A stretch of 64,000 nucleotides of DNA from Mycosarcoma maydis (GCF_000328475.2 NC_026487.1:1-64000); one strand, 5' to 3'. Shown: positions 49,989-60,340, counted from the stretch's first letter. Notes: a model not told the origin generated them from the letters alone. Program-made: numbers and translations.

Positions 49989-51317
49989 TTAAGCCGAGGT
50001 GGCAGCAGCGGTGGCAGCGGGGGTATCGTCGTCGACGGCGCCAGCGTTTGCTGCGGCACCGACGACGGTGTTCTGCGTCTGACGGTCTGACTGGCGACGC
50101 TCCTTTTCGATCTCGAGCTGGTTGTAGAGAAGGTAGAGCGCCTTTTCGTTGGCCTCGGGGGTGCCCTGGATGGTAAACATGCGCTCTCCCGTCTCGTCGT
50201 GAGGCACCTTTGCAATCGAGATCCTGGAACCGCTGAGACGGCGGATCTCGGTGATCTTGGAACCACCTTTGCCGATGATGCAGCCGACCATGTCTGATGG
50301 GATCGAGATGTTCTGCGTGCGCAGGTTGGCAGCGTCGACCAGAGGAGGAGCCGAGGCGTTGGGCTCGCCGGCGTTGGCCGAGTTGGCGGTGGTACCAGCG
50401 ACAAGGCCTCCGCCAGGTGTGACGACGGCGTTGGGGTCGGTGCGGCGCGAGCCAGTGCTGTTGTTGGTGTGGTTGTTGTGCTGGCGGTTCGAATGGAAGG
50501 CGCCGGCGTTCGAGTTGGAGTTGAGCGACATGTTGGACATGGCACCAGCGAGGTAAGCAGGGCCACCCTGGCGACGCGAGCCCTGCTGCTGAAGGCCGCC
50601 CATACCACCGGCAGCCAGGATGCCAGGGCCGTCACCCTGACCTGGCAGGTAAAGGACGACGTTCTGAGCGCGGTCCCAGTCCTCGGCGAGGCACTTTGCG
50701 ATCTCGTGGATAGCGACACGAATGGCGTCGACGGAACCCTGGACCTCGACGACACGCTCGGTGGACTGGGGAAGCATCTCCTTGGAGGCGACCATGCGGG
50801 CGCCCGAGAGGTCCTGAATGTGCTTGATCTTGAGACCCTGGCGACCGATGACGGTGCCCATGAGGTTGTGCGAGATCAGTAGACGCACCGAAGTGGTCTG
50901 AGCGGCGGCCTCGGCGGGGGAACCGTCAGCCTGGACCGGAGCATTCAAGGGGTTCTCCAGGATGGTCTTTGCGATGAGAGCAAATGCATCCGAGATGCCG
51001 ACCAGGGTACCGGTAACGGAGAGCACACGGTCGTGTACGCCAGGAACCACCTTGGAGACACCCGCCTTGACGCCTGTCTGCTCACGAAGCTCGGCAACGT
51101 TGGCACCGCCCTTGCCGATGATGATACCAGCCTCCTTGGTGGAGACGAGAGCACGAAGCTGGAGCGTAGCGTTGGGGTCGATGGTGGCACCCTCGATGTT
51201 TTCGTCGCCAGCGACGTTGTTGACATCGGCAGCAGCAGCAGCAGCGGGGGAGGTAGCGGCGTCAGCAGCGTTAGTAACAGCCTCGGGCTTGTTGTCGGCA
51301 ACAGGAGCGGTCGACAT
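49989..51317 (-). CDS. RNA-binding protein with three KH domains
   Basis: Encodes 442 residues from ATG 51317. Three KH domains carry the GxxG loop: IIIGKGG at 65-71, VIGRQG at 156-161 and IIGKGG at 347-352. KH1 and KH2 are close and KH3 is separated by a Gly/Asn/Ser-rich linker, as in the PCBP/hnRNP K group (yeast Pbp2/Hek2, fission yeast Rnc1). Such proteins bind C- or U-rich single-stranded RNA and control stability, splicing or transport of mRNA. The N-terminus (about 50 residues) and the C-terminal 50 residues are Ala-rich and probably disordered. The open frame continues upstream of the ATG through the leader, including the poly-T tract, but without protein-like sequence. Complete. Confidence 0.93.
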   Translation of the reverse strand: MSTAPVADNKPEAVTNAADAATSPAAAAAADVNNVAGDENIEGATIDPNATLQLRALVSTKEAGIIIGKGGANVAELREQTGVKAGVSKVVPGVHDRVLSVTGTLVGISDAFALIAKTILENPLNAPVQADGSPAEAAAQTTSVRLLISHNLMGTVIGRQGLKIKHIQDLSGARMVASKEMLPQSTERVVEVQGSVDAIRVAIHEIAKCLAEDWDRAQNVVLYLPGQGDGPGILAAGGMGGLQQQGSRRQGGPAYLAGAMSNMSLNSNSNAGAFHSNRQHNNHTNNSTGSRRTDPNAVVTPGGGLVAGTTANSANAGEPNASAPPLVDAANLRTQNISIPSDMVGCIIGKGGSKITEIRRLSGSRISIAKVPHDETGERMFTIQGTPEANEKALYLLYNQLEIEKERRQSDRQTQNTVVGAAANAGAVDDDTPAATAAATSA

Positions 51318-51665
51318 TTTTGTAGCAGAGTCGAATGAGGTAGGGGATGCAAAGCAGGATGACAGGCCTACAAGTTCCCAGAAGATCAGGGGGAAAGGCG
51401 GTGGAAGAAGATGAAGTCGTGCGGAGGGACGAGGTGAAATGGAAGGTTGAAACGCAAAGGAACACGAAAGAGGTGAGGTTTGCGGTCGAAAGAAGGATGA
51501 AGCGGAACGGTTTTGATGGAGAAAGTCGAGACGAAGGGTGACGAAGAGGATATGGTTGAGGACGAGGGGATGGAGATGAAGATGAAGATGAAAGTGATGG
51601 GTGATGTGAGTAGACAAGAACAAGGATGGAGACGATGAGAATGATGAAGCACCCAAAAGAGGAGG

Positions 51666-51695
<30 letters not shown>
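51666..51695. repeat. 30-bp poly(A)/poly(T) tract
   Basis: An unbroken run of 30 A on the plus strand lies about 350 bp upstream of the KH gene's ATG, where it reads as poly(T). A second run of about 10 A lies at 51720-51729. Poly(dA:dT) tracts of this length resist nucleosomes and often mark fungal promoters. Confidence 0.85.
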
Positions 51696-51697
<2 letters not shown>

Positions 51698-52042
51698 TCT
51701 TGCAGCTCAAGATGAAGGCCAAAAAAAAAATCAAAAAATATTGGTACAGCACAGCACAGCACTACACCGCTGCACAGCCATTTTTCATCTTTTAATTCGG
51801 GGATTATGTTGGTTCTTTTTGTTTGGACTCGTGACTGTGATGGTCTGTTCGCTCAGGAGGTTGGAAATAGAGAGTCACGAGTGTCACGAGTGTGTTGTAT
51901 GACTTTGAGAGAGAGAATCACGAATCAAGAATTTTTTTTCGCTCTTTATTGTCCCTTTTGTTTGATTATTCGTTGACAGTCAGCTTCACGTAACGTTAGC
52001 TGTCGCTCCGGGTCACTCGTGACTGCAACCACACGCCAGCAT

Positions 52043-52080
52043 GATTCGTGATCCAGATTCGTGATCCAGATTCGTACTGG
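52043..52080. repeat. Heptamer-containing 13-bp direct repeats
   Basis: The unit attcgtgatccag is present twice in full and once truncated (attcgtactgg). It is an array where a larger unit containing ATTCGTG was duplicated. Confidence 0.75.
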
Positions 52081-52926
52081 AGACGAGGTGATGAGCCATG
52101 TGAATAGCCGCGGTCATTTCAACAGCTCCATGCTGAGCTCGCTCGCAGGTCGTGAGTCTGGCTTCGTGTAGTGTATCAAGTTTGGATCTGTGTAGCGTAT
52201 AGACATTCCTCAGTCGAGTGTATTGTACAGTGTAGAAAGCTCTTAACCGTGGTGAAGAATGGCTTCAAAAAGTCAATCACGAATCGTGAATGCATCGTCA
52301 CCCACGTCTGCCACAGAAACGATGCCAGATTTCGACCATATCGGCGAAACAAATCGGGCTATCAAAGCTATTCGTGCGAATGATTGAGCCACTATCAGGA
52401 TCTGCAGTCTGTGCACGTTTTCGCGTCTGAGCTTGAAATTCGGATACTCTCTCTCTCTCTCCCGATTCACTCCCTCTTTGGTCACAGTGACCTCTTTTCG
52501 GTCGTCACAGGCTGATTGACTCCATACCGAGAGGTTTTTGAGGTCTGTACAATGTTTGAAATCCGAGCTGAGACTGGCACTTGAGCTAGCGATCGCAAGC
52601 AGCCAGCAGGAGTCAGCGTCGTCAATAGTCATCCCGTCACATTATTAATTGTGCAGGCACGTTTGAAATTGGAGAGAATCGCGAATCCAAATGACAATCA
52701 CAATCACGAATCACAAATATGAAAGCGCTCTGTGCTACTGCTTCGAGGAAGCTACACGCCAAGTTAAGTTAGGCTGAATCAGGAATTGTGAATCAGTGGA
52801 TCCTCTGTGACACTCACCCTCTCTTTGCTCTTTTGTTGGATCTTGATCTCCTCGTCTGTTTCTTGCCTCTGTCTTCTCCATTCGTCACTTGGCAGACATC
52901 CGTTCTTTGCTACTGCCTCTCGCATC

Positions 52927-53613
52927 ATGTCGACTCAGCCAAACTCGCGCCAGGCTGCCAACTCGCTCTCAACTCCTTCACAACAGGGTACACTCGCGTA
53001 TGCTTATCGACGATCGGTCGTTGCACTTCAAAGCGTGTTTGGCGGCAACACAGATTCGCAATACGCCGAACGAGAGCCGCTACTGAACGGTGATGAGCTC
53101 CAAGCCAACGCTGGCGCATCGGCTTCAAACGGCAACGCCGGTTACGGTGCCGTAGCCTCGGCGTCACGTTCACAATCGTCGCGTCCTCGCATCCGCAAAC
53201 CCAAAAAGGTCATCTCGCAAAGCAAGGTGGAAGCCAAGGTGTGGTTCGCCAACGAACGTACCTGGATTTCGTGGTTGCGCGTCTCGATCCTGATCGGTTC
53301 TTTTGCGCTTGCCCTGTTCAACTCGGACACGTTTTTCAAGGACCACGCGGACAAGCATCGCGATCATCGCTCCAACTACCTCTCCTCGGGCTCCATCAAG
53401 GCGTTTGGTGCTGTCTACGCTGGTATCGCCGTTCTCACTCTGCTGTGGGGCTTGTACAGCTACCAGCGACGTGTGACGCTGATCAAGACAAAATACCCGG
53501 GCAACTTTGACGACCTCATTGGCCCACCGCTCATCTGCGCTGCTCTCTTTATCGCCGTGTTGCTCAACTTTGTCATCCGTGTCAAGCAGCACAATTACGA
53601 GTCACACCATTGA
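52927..53613 (+). CDS. VTC1: Vacuolar transporter chaperone 1 (DUF202)
   Basis: Encodes 228 residues from ATG 52927. The last 130 residues are the DUF202 domain: KVEAKVWFANERTWISWLRV, three membrane spans at about 115-133, 158-179 and 199-217, and RRVTLIKTKYPGNFDDLIGP between the second and third. That is the Vtc1 layout. Vtc1 is a membrane subunit of the VTC complex, which makes polyphosphate and moves it into the vacuole. The first 95 residues are a polar Ser/Asn/Ala-rich extension absent from the 129-residue yeast Vtc1, but without SPX or polymerase domains, so it is not Vtc2-5. The arginine of the first span (WLRVS) is kept. The open frame continues 5' without an earlier ATG that fits. 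Confidence 0.88.
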   Translation: MSTQPNSRQAANSLSTPSQQGTLAYAYRRSVVALQSVFGGNTDSQYAEREPLLNGDELQANAGASASNGNAGYGAVASASRSQSSRPRIRKPKKVISQSKVEAKVWFANERTWISWLRVSILIGSFALALFNSDTFFKDHADKHRDHRSNYLSSGSIKAFGAVYAGIAVLTLLWGLYSYQRRVTLIKTKYPGNFDDLIGPPLICAALFIAVLLNFVIRVKQHNYESHH

Positions 53614-54862
53614 CTGTCATTCTCTCTTCTTCTTATCTTTCTTGCGTCGGTTTCTGTGTCACATAATCTCACCTTGTTTTCATATTTGGCCTTGTTTTTT
53701 TTTTGGTTCAAGGTACCGTTGTCTGTCTTGAGCTCGAGCTTATGTCAAGCCTGTTCTTGGTTTCGCTCCTTGCGCTCTTACTGTACGTTTGGTTCGGCCA
53801 TCGTTGCAGAGTTTGAGCTGCACAGCACGCGCTTGGTCCAAAGTTACTCGACAGTTGGTCTCAGCACAGCGCAGCCACAACGAAACAAAGTGCAGCTCGC
53901 TCGCCAACTTTGACTCTATACAACCTGTGCCCTCAACCTTGCCCCGCCGCCCCACCGTTCGGCTCTTTCTACAGCTTGACGACAAGCTCATCCAACCAGC
54001 AGCCATGCATAACATACCCCCTTCCCTTGCAACACGATGACGAGTGCGAGCTTTGCGGCTCTAACACGTTGAGTCGCACAGTAGCGTTTCGTGATCGTGC
54101 CTCGTAGATATACGACACCATAGTTGCTAACCTACTCGGACGTCACAATCGTCAATCACCTACTGTACTGTAGCGGGTGGCAACAGCGTCAGACCAGAGG
54201 GAATCACGAATGGTGAAACTTGACTCGTATAGTTTTATGTTCACGATTTCACGTTTGTTGTTTTGTACTTTTGGATGTTCGATTTTCTCTCGGCTCCTCT
54301 CGGCTCTCGCCCGAATTGGTAACATCTCGACGCCAGCCACGAGCCTGTTCGCGGTTGCGTCGACTCATGGACTCTGCATTCCCGATTCCCGATTCCCGAT
54401 TCCCGATTCGCGATTCGTGAATCATGATTTCGAGATTCTGCGTCTGCCTCTGCCTCTGCGTCTGCGTGGAGCTTAGACTCCAACTAAGGGTCCACTCATG
54501 AGTCGAGTCTCTTGCTCCACCATCACACGTCAGCCTGTCCGCCCAACCGTTCCGCTCTCGTCGTGTCAACCATACGAGCGCGTCGTCTGGTGATCACCAA
54601 CGAACGCAGCTCTTGCGCCGCAACAAAGTGGTGCCACCGTATGGCCCTGACTGCAACCGCTCCGTTTCATCTCTTGGTTCGCGTCTCTTGGTGCCATAAG
54701 GTGTCCCTACGTGCACTCGGCATCTGATCCCCTGCTCTCGACATTGACACTCGCATCGTTTTGCTGGGATCCATCCTCTTGCGTTCGGTCTTGCGTTCGG
54801 TCTCATCGAGTGTGAGCGTCAGCGTCACGCCACTATCTAGACCGGCACATCTCGTCCCCATC
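53614..54862. other. Intergenic
   Basis: Between VTC1 and the FAR1-type gene. It contains a tactgtactgtag run (about 54160-54173), heptamers (54202, 54240-54252) and the cccgatt tandem array at 54378-54429. No gene is supported. Confidence 0.5.
54378..54429. repeat. 7-bp tandem array (ATTCCCG to ATTCGTG)
   Basis: Four attcccg units are followed by attcgcg, attcgtg and aatcatg with an unbroken 7-bp period. The array shows step-by-step change between a variant unit and the common ATTCGTG unit. Confidence 0.8.
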
Positions 54863-55056
54863 ATGTCGTACCATCCATCCCATGCCACTGCGCATCCCAC
54901 CAGCTTTCTCAATGCTGGCATCCCGATCAACTATGCGCACACTTCTACCAGTGCTTCGTCCAATACCAATGCGTCCCTCTTGGGCAGCAGCATGTCCTCC
55001 CACTCTTTCCCTATCGCTCCATCCCCCAGTAATGGCACCCCACAACCGCAACAACC

Positions 55057-55107
<51 letters not shown>

Positions 55108-55109
55108 CC

Positions 55110-55164
<55 letters not shown>

Positions 55165-56530
55165 CCAACACCAACAACAACAGCCACAAACCACAGTCGT
55201 CGCTTCTCAGCAGCAGTCGCAGCAAGCCACATTAGTGCCGCCAGGCGTACCAGATCAGGACGGTCTCATTGCTCCTCCATCCATGCCGCTCGAGCTCGAC
55301 TTTGACAACCTCGAAAGCGCCTCAAACTACATGCACACGTACGCGCTCTCGCAAGGTTTTGACATCCGCATTCAGTGGTCCGCCAACAACCAGACTCGGA
55401 TCTGCTGGTCCTGTTATCGCGGAGGTTTACCCGAAACGATCAACGCCGATGGTACACCCAACGCCAAACGGCGTCGAATGCCCAAGAGCAAGGAAAGGCG
55501 TAAGCGTGGATCGCTCAAGATCGGATGTCCGTTCCGAGTGCAGTGCACCAAGAACTGGAAGACGGGCAAGATGGAGTTGAGGATCATAGAGGGAAGGCAC
55601 AAACACCAGATGGAGACGGATCGCTCGATCCTGCCCAGTCAGGTTCGGAGGCTGAGGTATGAGTGCAAGGGTTCCGACTCGTCAGGTACGCCTCAGGCGG
55701 GGAATGCGGCTGCCAATGCTGTTGCTCAGGCTGCCAACCTCACCGCTACGCCAACAAGCGCGTCGGTAGCCGCAGGCAGTCGTTCACAGTCAGGCGCAGC
55801 AAGTGCGAGGTCGAGGGCGAGCGCGAGCATCGCGGCGACAAACGGCAGTGTGGTTGCGTCGTCATCGCAGCCGTCCAGATCGAAAGCGCAAGCTGGCCAA
55901 TCCAAGAGCACCGTCGTCAACGCTTCGACAGGCTCATCAGCAGCACAGCAGCACCTCGGCCTGCTCGGCACGCCTACGCCTACGCCCATGCCTCGCAACG
56001 GTCCAGCGATCATCGACGATGTCGGCTCGGATTCCGCGTCGGCGTCGTCCGACTCTTCGGTGGTCAGGCCATCGTTTGAACGACAGATGCTGAATCTACT
56101 CAACATTTACGATCGGTCCGAAGCGTGGTCGCGTTTGATCATGGATCAAGAGATTGGCCATATGCTCACACGCGCCGAGGCGCGCCTGGACAGATGCGTG
56201 CGTCGAAAGCGCAAGTCTGCGATCGGCACAACGACAATCGTTGATCATCCCTCGGAAGAGTTGGCCGTGCTTACAGTGCCCACATCTACATCTGGAGGTG
56301 CAGTGATGGCGTCTCTGGCAAAAACTGCTTGGAACGCACGCATTACATCGACAGCTACTCCTACCGGGTCGCCTTTGAGAACTGCCTCGGTCGCCGGCGC
56401 ACCACACACCCCACTGGCCCAACTCGCAGGACGACAACAGACAGCCCCGCCAAATTCAGGAAAGGGCTCATCCAAGTGTAGCAATTGCAAAGAACACGGC
56501 CATAATCGACGAAGGTGTCCGCTCGGTTAG
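54863..56530 (+). CDS. FAR1-type DNA-binding protein with polyglutamine and zinc knuckle
   Basis: Encodes 555 residues from ATG 54863. A polar N-terminus leads to a polyglutamine block at about 61-112, coded mostly by CAA and broken only by a few Pro and His. A FAR1/WRKY-GCM1-type zinc domain lies at about 145-252: ESASNYMHTYALSQGFDIRI, CWSC, then IGCPFRVQCTKNW and RIIEGRHKHQME supply the Cys and His ligands. A long Ser/Ala/Thr-rich linker follows, then a short helical part (MLNLLNIYDRSEAWSRLIMD), and the end is a CCHC knuckle (CSNCKEHGHNRRRC). FAR1 domains come from Mutator-like transposases, and those often end in a knuckle, but the DDE catalytic domain is absent. It is therefore probably a domesticated transcription factor or a non-autonomous derivative; the first fits better, as there are no terminal inverted repeats that I can see. 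Confidence 0.84.
55045..55190 (+). repeat. CAA/CAG microsatellite coding polyglutamine
   Basis: About 145 bp of almost pure CAA triplets with rare CAC and CAG, inside the FAR1-type gene. Such tracts mutate by slippage, so length will vary between strains. Confidence 0.92.
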
Positions 56531-56952
56531 CCGTCCCGAAAGAAAGTCACCTGGTCAGATTCTCAAGAGAGGCGTATCACATTACCAGTCAAGCTGCGTG
56601 CTGGATCGGTGCAAAGTGTGAAGGCCTTTGTTGACGAACAGAGAGCAGAGAGGAGGCCGAGACTGTGCAAGTCACGAGTGTGAGTGCGAGAGCGGAGAGA
56701 TGAGGAAAGGATAGGAGCGGCAAGGAATCACGAAGGTATTGAACGCGTGTGCACGGGACTGGAAAAGCGAATCGCGATTTGTGAATTGGTGATTGGTGAT
56801 CCACATTCGTGATTTTGGATTTGAAAAAGGGGAGCAGGTTCAAGTGATACCACCATCATTCGTCGGTCGATGGACGATCTTGGGACGATTTTCGAGTGCA
56901 AGGGTAACTAGGTATCGGTTGCACCTGACGATTCGAGAGCGGTTGGGATACG
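56531..56952. other. Intergenic
   Basis: A 422-bp spacer between two plus-strand genes. It holds heptamer units at 56668, 56723 and 56769-56816, the last about 140 bp upstream of the next ATG. No gene is supported. Confidence 0.55.
56769..56816. repeat. Heptamer cluster upstream of LOA1
   Basis: A degenerate run (aatcgcg, atttgtg, aattggtg, attggtg, attcgtg) with roughly 7-8-bp spacing, 140-185 bp before the acyltransferase start codon. Confidence 0.65.
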
Positions 56953-58032
56953 ATGGCAGAAAAGTATTCTCGGTTCCGCGATCCTGGCACGGGGATTCAG
57001 GTGTTTCTCACGCCCGTGTGTTCGTCGAGTACGTCGATGAACTCGGGCTTGGCGAGCGCACGGCTGACGACGTGGATGCTGACACCCATCTGGATACTGC
57101 TCGGACTGGTGCGCTCGCTACTGGCGCTGGTCGGATGGCTGATCTACGTGTGTGGCTCAGCGGTTGGTCTGCGACTTGTGCTCTTCGCGTTGGGGTTCGT
57201 ACGGTTGCCGCTCGATCCGGGTGACAACAAGCGCGATCCGGATCGGTGCAAGCGCCAGCGCGTGCAGCCGCAAAAGCGAGATCTCGTGCTGGCCAACCAC
57301 AGCTCATGGATCGACTTGTTGATCGTAGCGTATCTGTATCCTGGCGTCAAGTTTCTGGTACCCGTGATCGACGATGCCAGAACACCGCAGACGACGCCGC
57401 CAAATGCGCACGCGCAAAGCGTGCCTCGAAGGACGCCCAAGAAAAACGCCATGTCGGCCCACACGAACATGGACACTCGCACGCCGAGTGCGGCGGACAT
57501 CGTCGTGACAGGCTATGCGATCTTGGGGCTAAGCCAAGCGATTTGGTTTGTCGGTGGGCTTGCGCCGAGCCGCGCGCAACTGGACGCTGCAACGCGCGTG
57601 TATGCCAGCATCGATCGCGCCATCTCGCACGCATCGTGTGCACTGGTCATGTTTCCCGAAGGCACAACCTGCAACAACCGAGCGCTGCTCAGCATGAGCG
57701 TGCTCCCCACCTGCGCCCCCGCCACTATACGCACCACGCATCTCGTCACACTCAAGTACTCGCCGCCTACGCGCACCTCGATCTCGTCCATCTACACCAC
57801 GCGCACACCGCACAACTCGATCGTCCGCCACGCCGCCCGCCTCGTCTTCCTCTGCAGTCCACTCCGATCCGTGCTCCTCAAATCTGCCGTCTTGCCATCC
57901 CATCCTACCGCCTGGCCAGATCACGTCGCCTCCGCCATCTCCAACCTGGCGCGCCTCAAGACCACCACAATCCACTGGAGCGCCAAAGCCGACTTCCTCC
58001 ACATGGTCGAAACCAGAAGCCGGCGCGCGTAA
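56953..58032 (+). CDS. LOA1: Lysophosphatidic acid acyltransferase, LOA1-like
   Basis: Encodes 359 residues from ATG 56953. The start MAEKYSRFRDPGTGIQVFL matches the typical N-terminus of the yeast Loa1/Vps66 group (KYxxWRDxGTGIxPFL). One or two membrane spans follow (about 38-75). The PlsC acyltransferase motifs are NHSSWID at about 115-121 (the H-x4-D catalytic pair) and FPEGTTCNNR at about 233-242. Loa1 makes phosphatidic acid from lysophosphatidic acid and oleoyl-CoA in the ER and on lipid droplets, and so feeds triacylglycerol storage. A low-complexity insert (about residues 140-180, with RTPKKNAMSAHTNMDTRTP) lies between the two motifs and is not in the yeast protein. Convergent with the GT31-like gene, 186 bp away. 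Confidence 0.84.
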   Translation: MAEKYSRFRDPGTGIQVFLTPVCSSSTSMNSGLASARLTTWMLTPIWILLGLVRSLLALVGWLIYVCGSAVGLRLVLFALGFVRLPLDPGDNKRDPDRCKRQRVQPQKRDLVLANHSSWIDLLIVAYLYPGVKFLVPVIDDARTPQTTPPNAHAQSVPRRTPKKNAMSAHTNMDTRTPSAADIVVTGYAILGLSQAIWFVGGLAPSRAQLDAATRVYASIDRAISHASCALVMFPEGTTCNNRALLSMSVLPTCAPATIRTTHLVTLKYSPPTRTSISSIYTTRTPHNSIVRHAARLVFLCSPLRSVLLKSAVLPSHPTAWPDHVASAISNLARLKTTTIHWSAKADFLHMVETRSRRA

Positions 58033-58218
58033 CCTGTCTCTGCTCTTCCAACACTCGAATCCAACATTTACGTTGATTGCGATTGCGATGGCGATCGATC
58101 ATGCTCATGCCTAGCTTTGCGAGATAACATTAGCAAAGAAGTACAATCTACAAAGACAACTTGGCAACATGGTCTGCTCGATGCGCGCGAAACTGGCAGC
58201 TCTTGCTCTTGCTTGCGA

Positions 58219-60015
58219 TTAGTCGAGGTCGTCTAGATTGTACGAATTGAGCCCGGTTCGACCGCTGCACTCGTGATCTCTTCTCCATGCATCGATGCGT
58301 GTCCCCATCCAGCCGCTCGTGAGGCCGTCGTCGTTGTTGGGTTTTGTCAAGCCGATGCGCAGGAAGTCTGTGGTGAATCGACACTTGCCCGACTCGACCT
58401 GGTCCGATGCGTCTTGACTTTTGACGCGCCTCCACTGCCATAGGAGACAATTCGTGTGGGCTCGACACCATTTTTGGCACTCGAGCGCATCGAGCGTGGT
58501 CAGATCGGTCGTTTCACTGTCCCAATGCTCGATGGCCTGCCAACCGACGACGCCCACCTCGCCTGGCTCGGCACTGTGATCGGCGAGGTGCGAGTCAGCA
58601 TCAAAGCGTCCCACTTGATCCATGGCATCCTTGAGGAAGTTCGGGATGAACTCGTCCCAGACATCCGCCCATCGAACCAGGTCTTTGGAATCCAGCCGAG
58701 CCTCGATGCGTCGTTCAAAGTCGTACAGGTGTGCAGCATCCGCCGGGGTGATGTGGTGAAACGACATGATCGGCGTACACCAATTGTCGCGTGTAAACTT
58801 GAGCACGCGCGGTGGATCGCTGTTGAATTTTTCGCCTCCTTCCGGGCTGAGCTCGTTGAGCGTGACCAAAGGCGAGTCGTAGATGCTCTTGGAAAGCAGC
58901 GCGTCGCCAAAAGCGGATTTCTGGATCAGCTCATCATGTGTATGCTCGAAATCGCTATCTTGGCCGAACGACGCTTCCACTATCGCTTTACTGAGAACGA
59001 TCCCCGAGCCGCCGTGGGTAAACATGGTGCTCTGCCCATCGTAATCGCAAAAGCTAGGATGTCCAATCATCAACTGCTTGTTTTCGTCCAACGTCGACAA
59101 CCACTTGACCAGCTGATTCCAGAACAGAAACGTATCCGCCTCCACCATCACGTACCACTTTTTCGCAGGGAACCGACGATACGCCTCGGCGATTGCAGGC
59201 AGAAATTTGTACTTGTCCAGCTTCCACCCACCGTCCTTCTGCGACATGTCGTCCAGGTCCTGGTTGCTCTGCATGAGCGCCGTGAGTTCTGCACGCAGCG
59301 ACTTGAACTCGTCCAACTGCGCGATTGTGGTGGAGACGTTAGCGAGCGCATCGTAGAATGTAATGTTGCCCAGAGTGAGCGCAAAGTCCGAGACGTAGAT
59401 ATGGTTGGGCGTGTACAGATTTGACAGCGGCTGTTCGGCGAGATGGATGAGCAGCCGCTTGTGAGCCGTGGCTGAACCCACTTTGGTGATGAGCACCATG
59501 TCGTCTTCCAGCCGGTAAGATTTGCTCGGTTGGGCCATGTGCAATGTAGGCAGTGCAGTGGTGGTGATGGGCAACGACGACGAGGAGGAGGAGGAGGAGT
59601 TAGAAGAAGAAGAAGAAGCGCCTATCGCAGGATCGCGATGATCGGACTGCCAAAACAGCATAAGCGCGAGCAGGAAGCAGATAGCTATCAGTACGGTCGT
59701 CTTACACTTGCGCCACAGGTGCACGACGCCTTCTGTCAAGGATTGATTGCTCTTGACCGCCCCCAAGTGGTGTGGAGGGTAGGTCGGATTCGAGGTGACG
59801 CGCGAATGCCATGCTGATTTTTCCGAGAGCTCGTATGGCTGATCATGGCCTGCCGGGTATGGGTATAACGTTGCATCTGAGTTTTGACGTGGAGAAGAGG
59901 AGAGCGAAGAAGAAGCGGAAGTGTGTCTGGAAGAGGAAGAGGAGGATGGCGAGCCAACGCCGGCGTTGGATTCGATGGTGGGGATGGCGACGTATCGCGC
60001 CTGTGATGACACCAT
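58219..60015 (-). CDS. GT31-like Golgi glycosyltransferase with PAN-like tail
   Basis: Encodes 598 residues from ATG 60015. Type II layout: a Ser/Pro-rich cytosolic tail, a signal anchor at about 105-122 (TTVLIAICFLLALMLFW), a serine-run stem (coded by gag/gaa-type repeats at 59581-59620 on the plus strand), then a Fringe/GT31-type domain. Marks are HIYVSDFALT, KYKFLPAIAEAYRRFPAKKW, YVMVEADTFLFWNQLVKWL (acid-x-D-type metal site), HGGSGIVLSKAIVE and HDELIQKSAFGDALLSK. The C-terminal 90 residues have cysteines in a PAN/apple-like pattern (DALECQKWCRAHTNCLLWQW). This arrangement is common in fungal GT31 proteins. The acceptor is unknown; a role in protein or wall glycosylation is inferred. Confidence 0.85.
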   Translation of the reverse strand: MVSSQARYVAIPTIESNAGVGSPSSSSSSRHTSASSSLSSSPRQNSDATLYPYPAGHDQPYELSEKSAWHSRVTSNPTYPPHHLGAVKSNQSLTEGVVHLWRKCKTTVLIAICFLLALMLFWQSDHRDPAIGASSSSSNSSSSSSSSLPITTTALPTLHMAQPSKSYRLEDDMVLITKVGSATAHKRLLIHLAEQPLSNLYTPNHIYVSDFALTLGNITFYDALANVSTTIAQLDEFKSLRAELTALMQSNQDLDDMSQKDGGWKLDKYKFLPAIAEAYRRFPAKKWYVMVEADTFLFWNQLVKWLSTLDENKQLMIGHPSFCDYDGQSTMFTHGGSGIVLSKAIVEASFGQDSDFEHTHDELIQKSAFGDALLSKSIYDSPLVTLNELSPEGGEKFNSDPPRVLKFTRDNWCTPIMSFHHITPADAAHLYDFERRIEARLDSKDLVRWADVWDEFIPNFLKDAMDQVGRFDADSHLADHSAEPGEVGVVGWQAIEHWDSETTDLTTLDALECQKWCRAHTNCLLWQWRRVKSQDASDQVESGKCRFTTDFLRIGLTKPNNDDGLTSGWMGTRIDAWRRDHECSGRTGLNSYNLDDLD

Positions 60016-60340
60016 TTTCGTTTTGGGTGCGCTTGTAGGGCTTGGCTACGTACGACTACGACGATGGCAGCAGTTGGATGTAGATGGTGGTCAAAGAGGA
60101 AAGCATTCACATATGCGCAAACACACCCCGCGAGCATTGAAGCATGAACAATGAACAATGAACAATGAACGAGCCCTTATCATTCGTGATTCTGGACAGT
60201 TGATCATGAATCAGCCGTGAGTCGGACAGCAAAATCTTCCGATCAAACCGTTATTTGACAGCACAGCCCAAATGCAAAAGATAACCGAGCGACTCATGCA
60301 GTCAAACACACGAGCGTAAGCTCGCACATGGATCCACTTA

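Larger units (their letters stand above)
51318..52926. other. Intergenic between KH gene and VTC1
   Basis: A divergent spacer. The first 450 bp is an A/G-rich (C/T on the KH gene's strand) leader or promoter with a 30-bp homopolymer. Beyond it lie heptamer clusters (51826, 51873-51890, 51914, 52011, 52043-52080, 52277-52292, 52692-52712) and a CT microsatellite at about 52447-52460. No gene is supported. Confidence 0.55.

Noticed and set aside
57246..58076. 276-codon ORF in another frame of the LOA1-like gene
   Set aside because: The overlapping frame carries the NHSSWID and FPEGTT motifs; this one is Arg/His-rich noise.
58456..59424. 322-codon plus-strand ORF over the GT31-like gene
   Set aside because: Antisense shadow of the glycosyltransferase, which has clear domain motifs on the minus strand.
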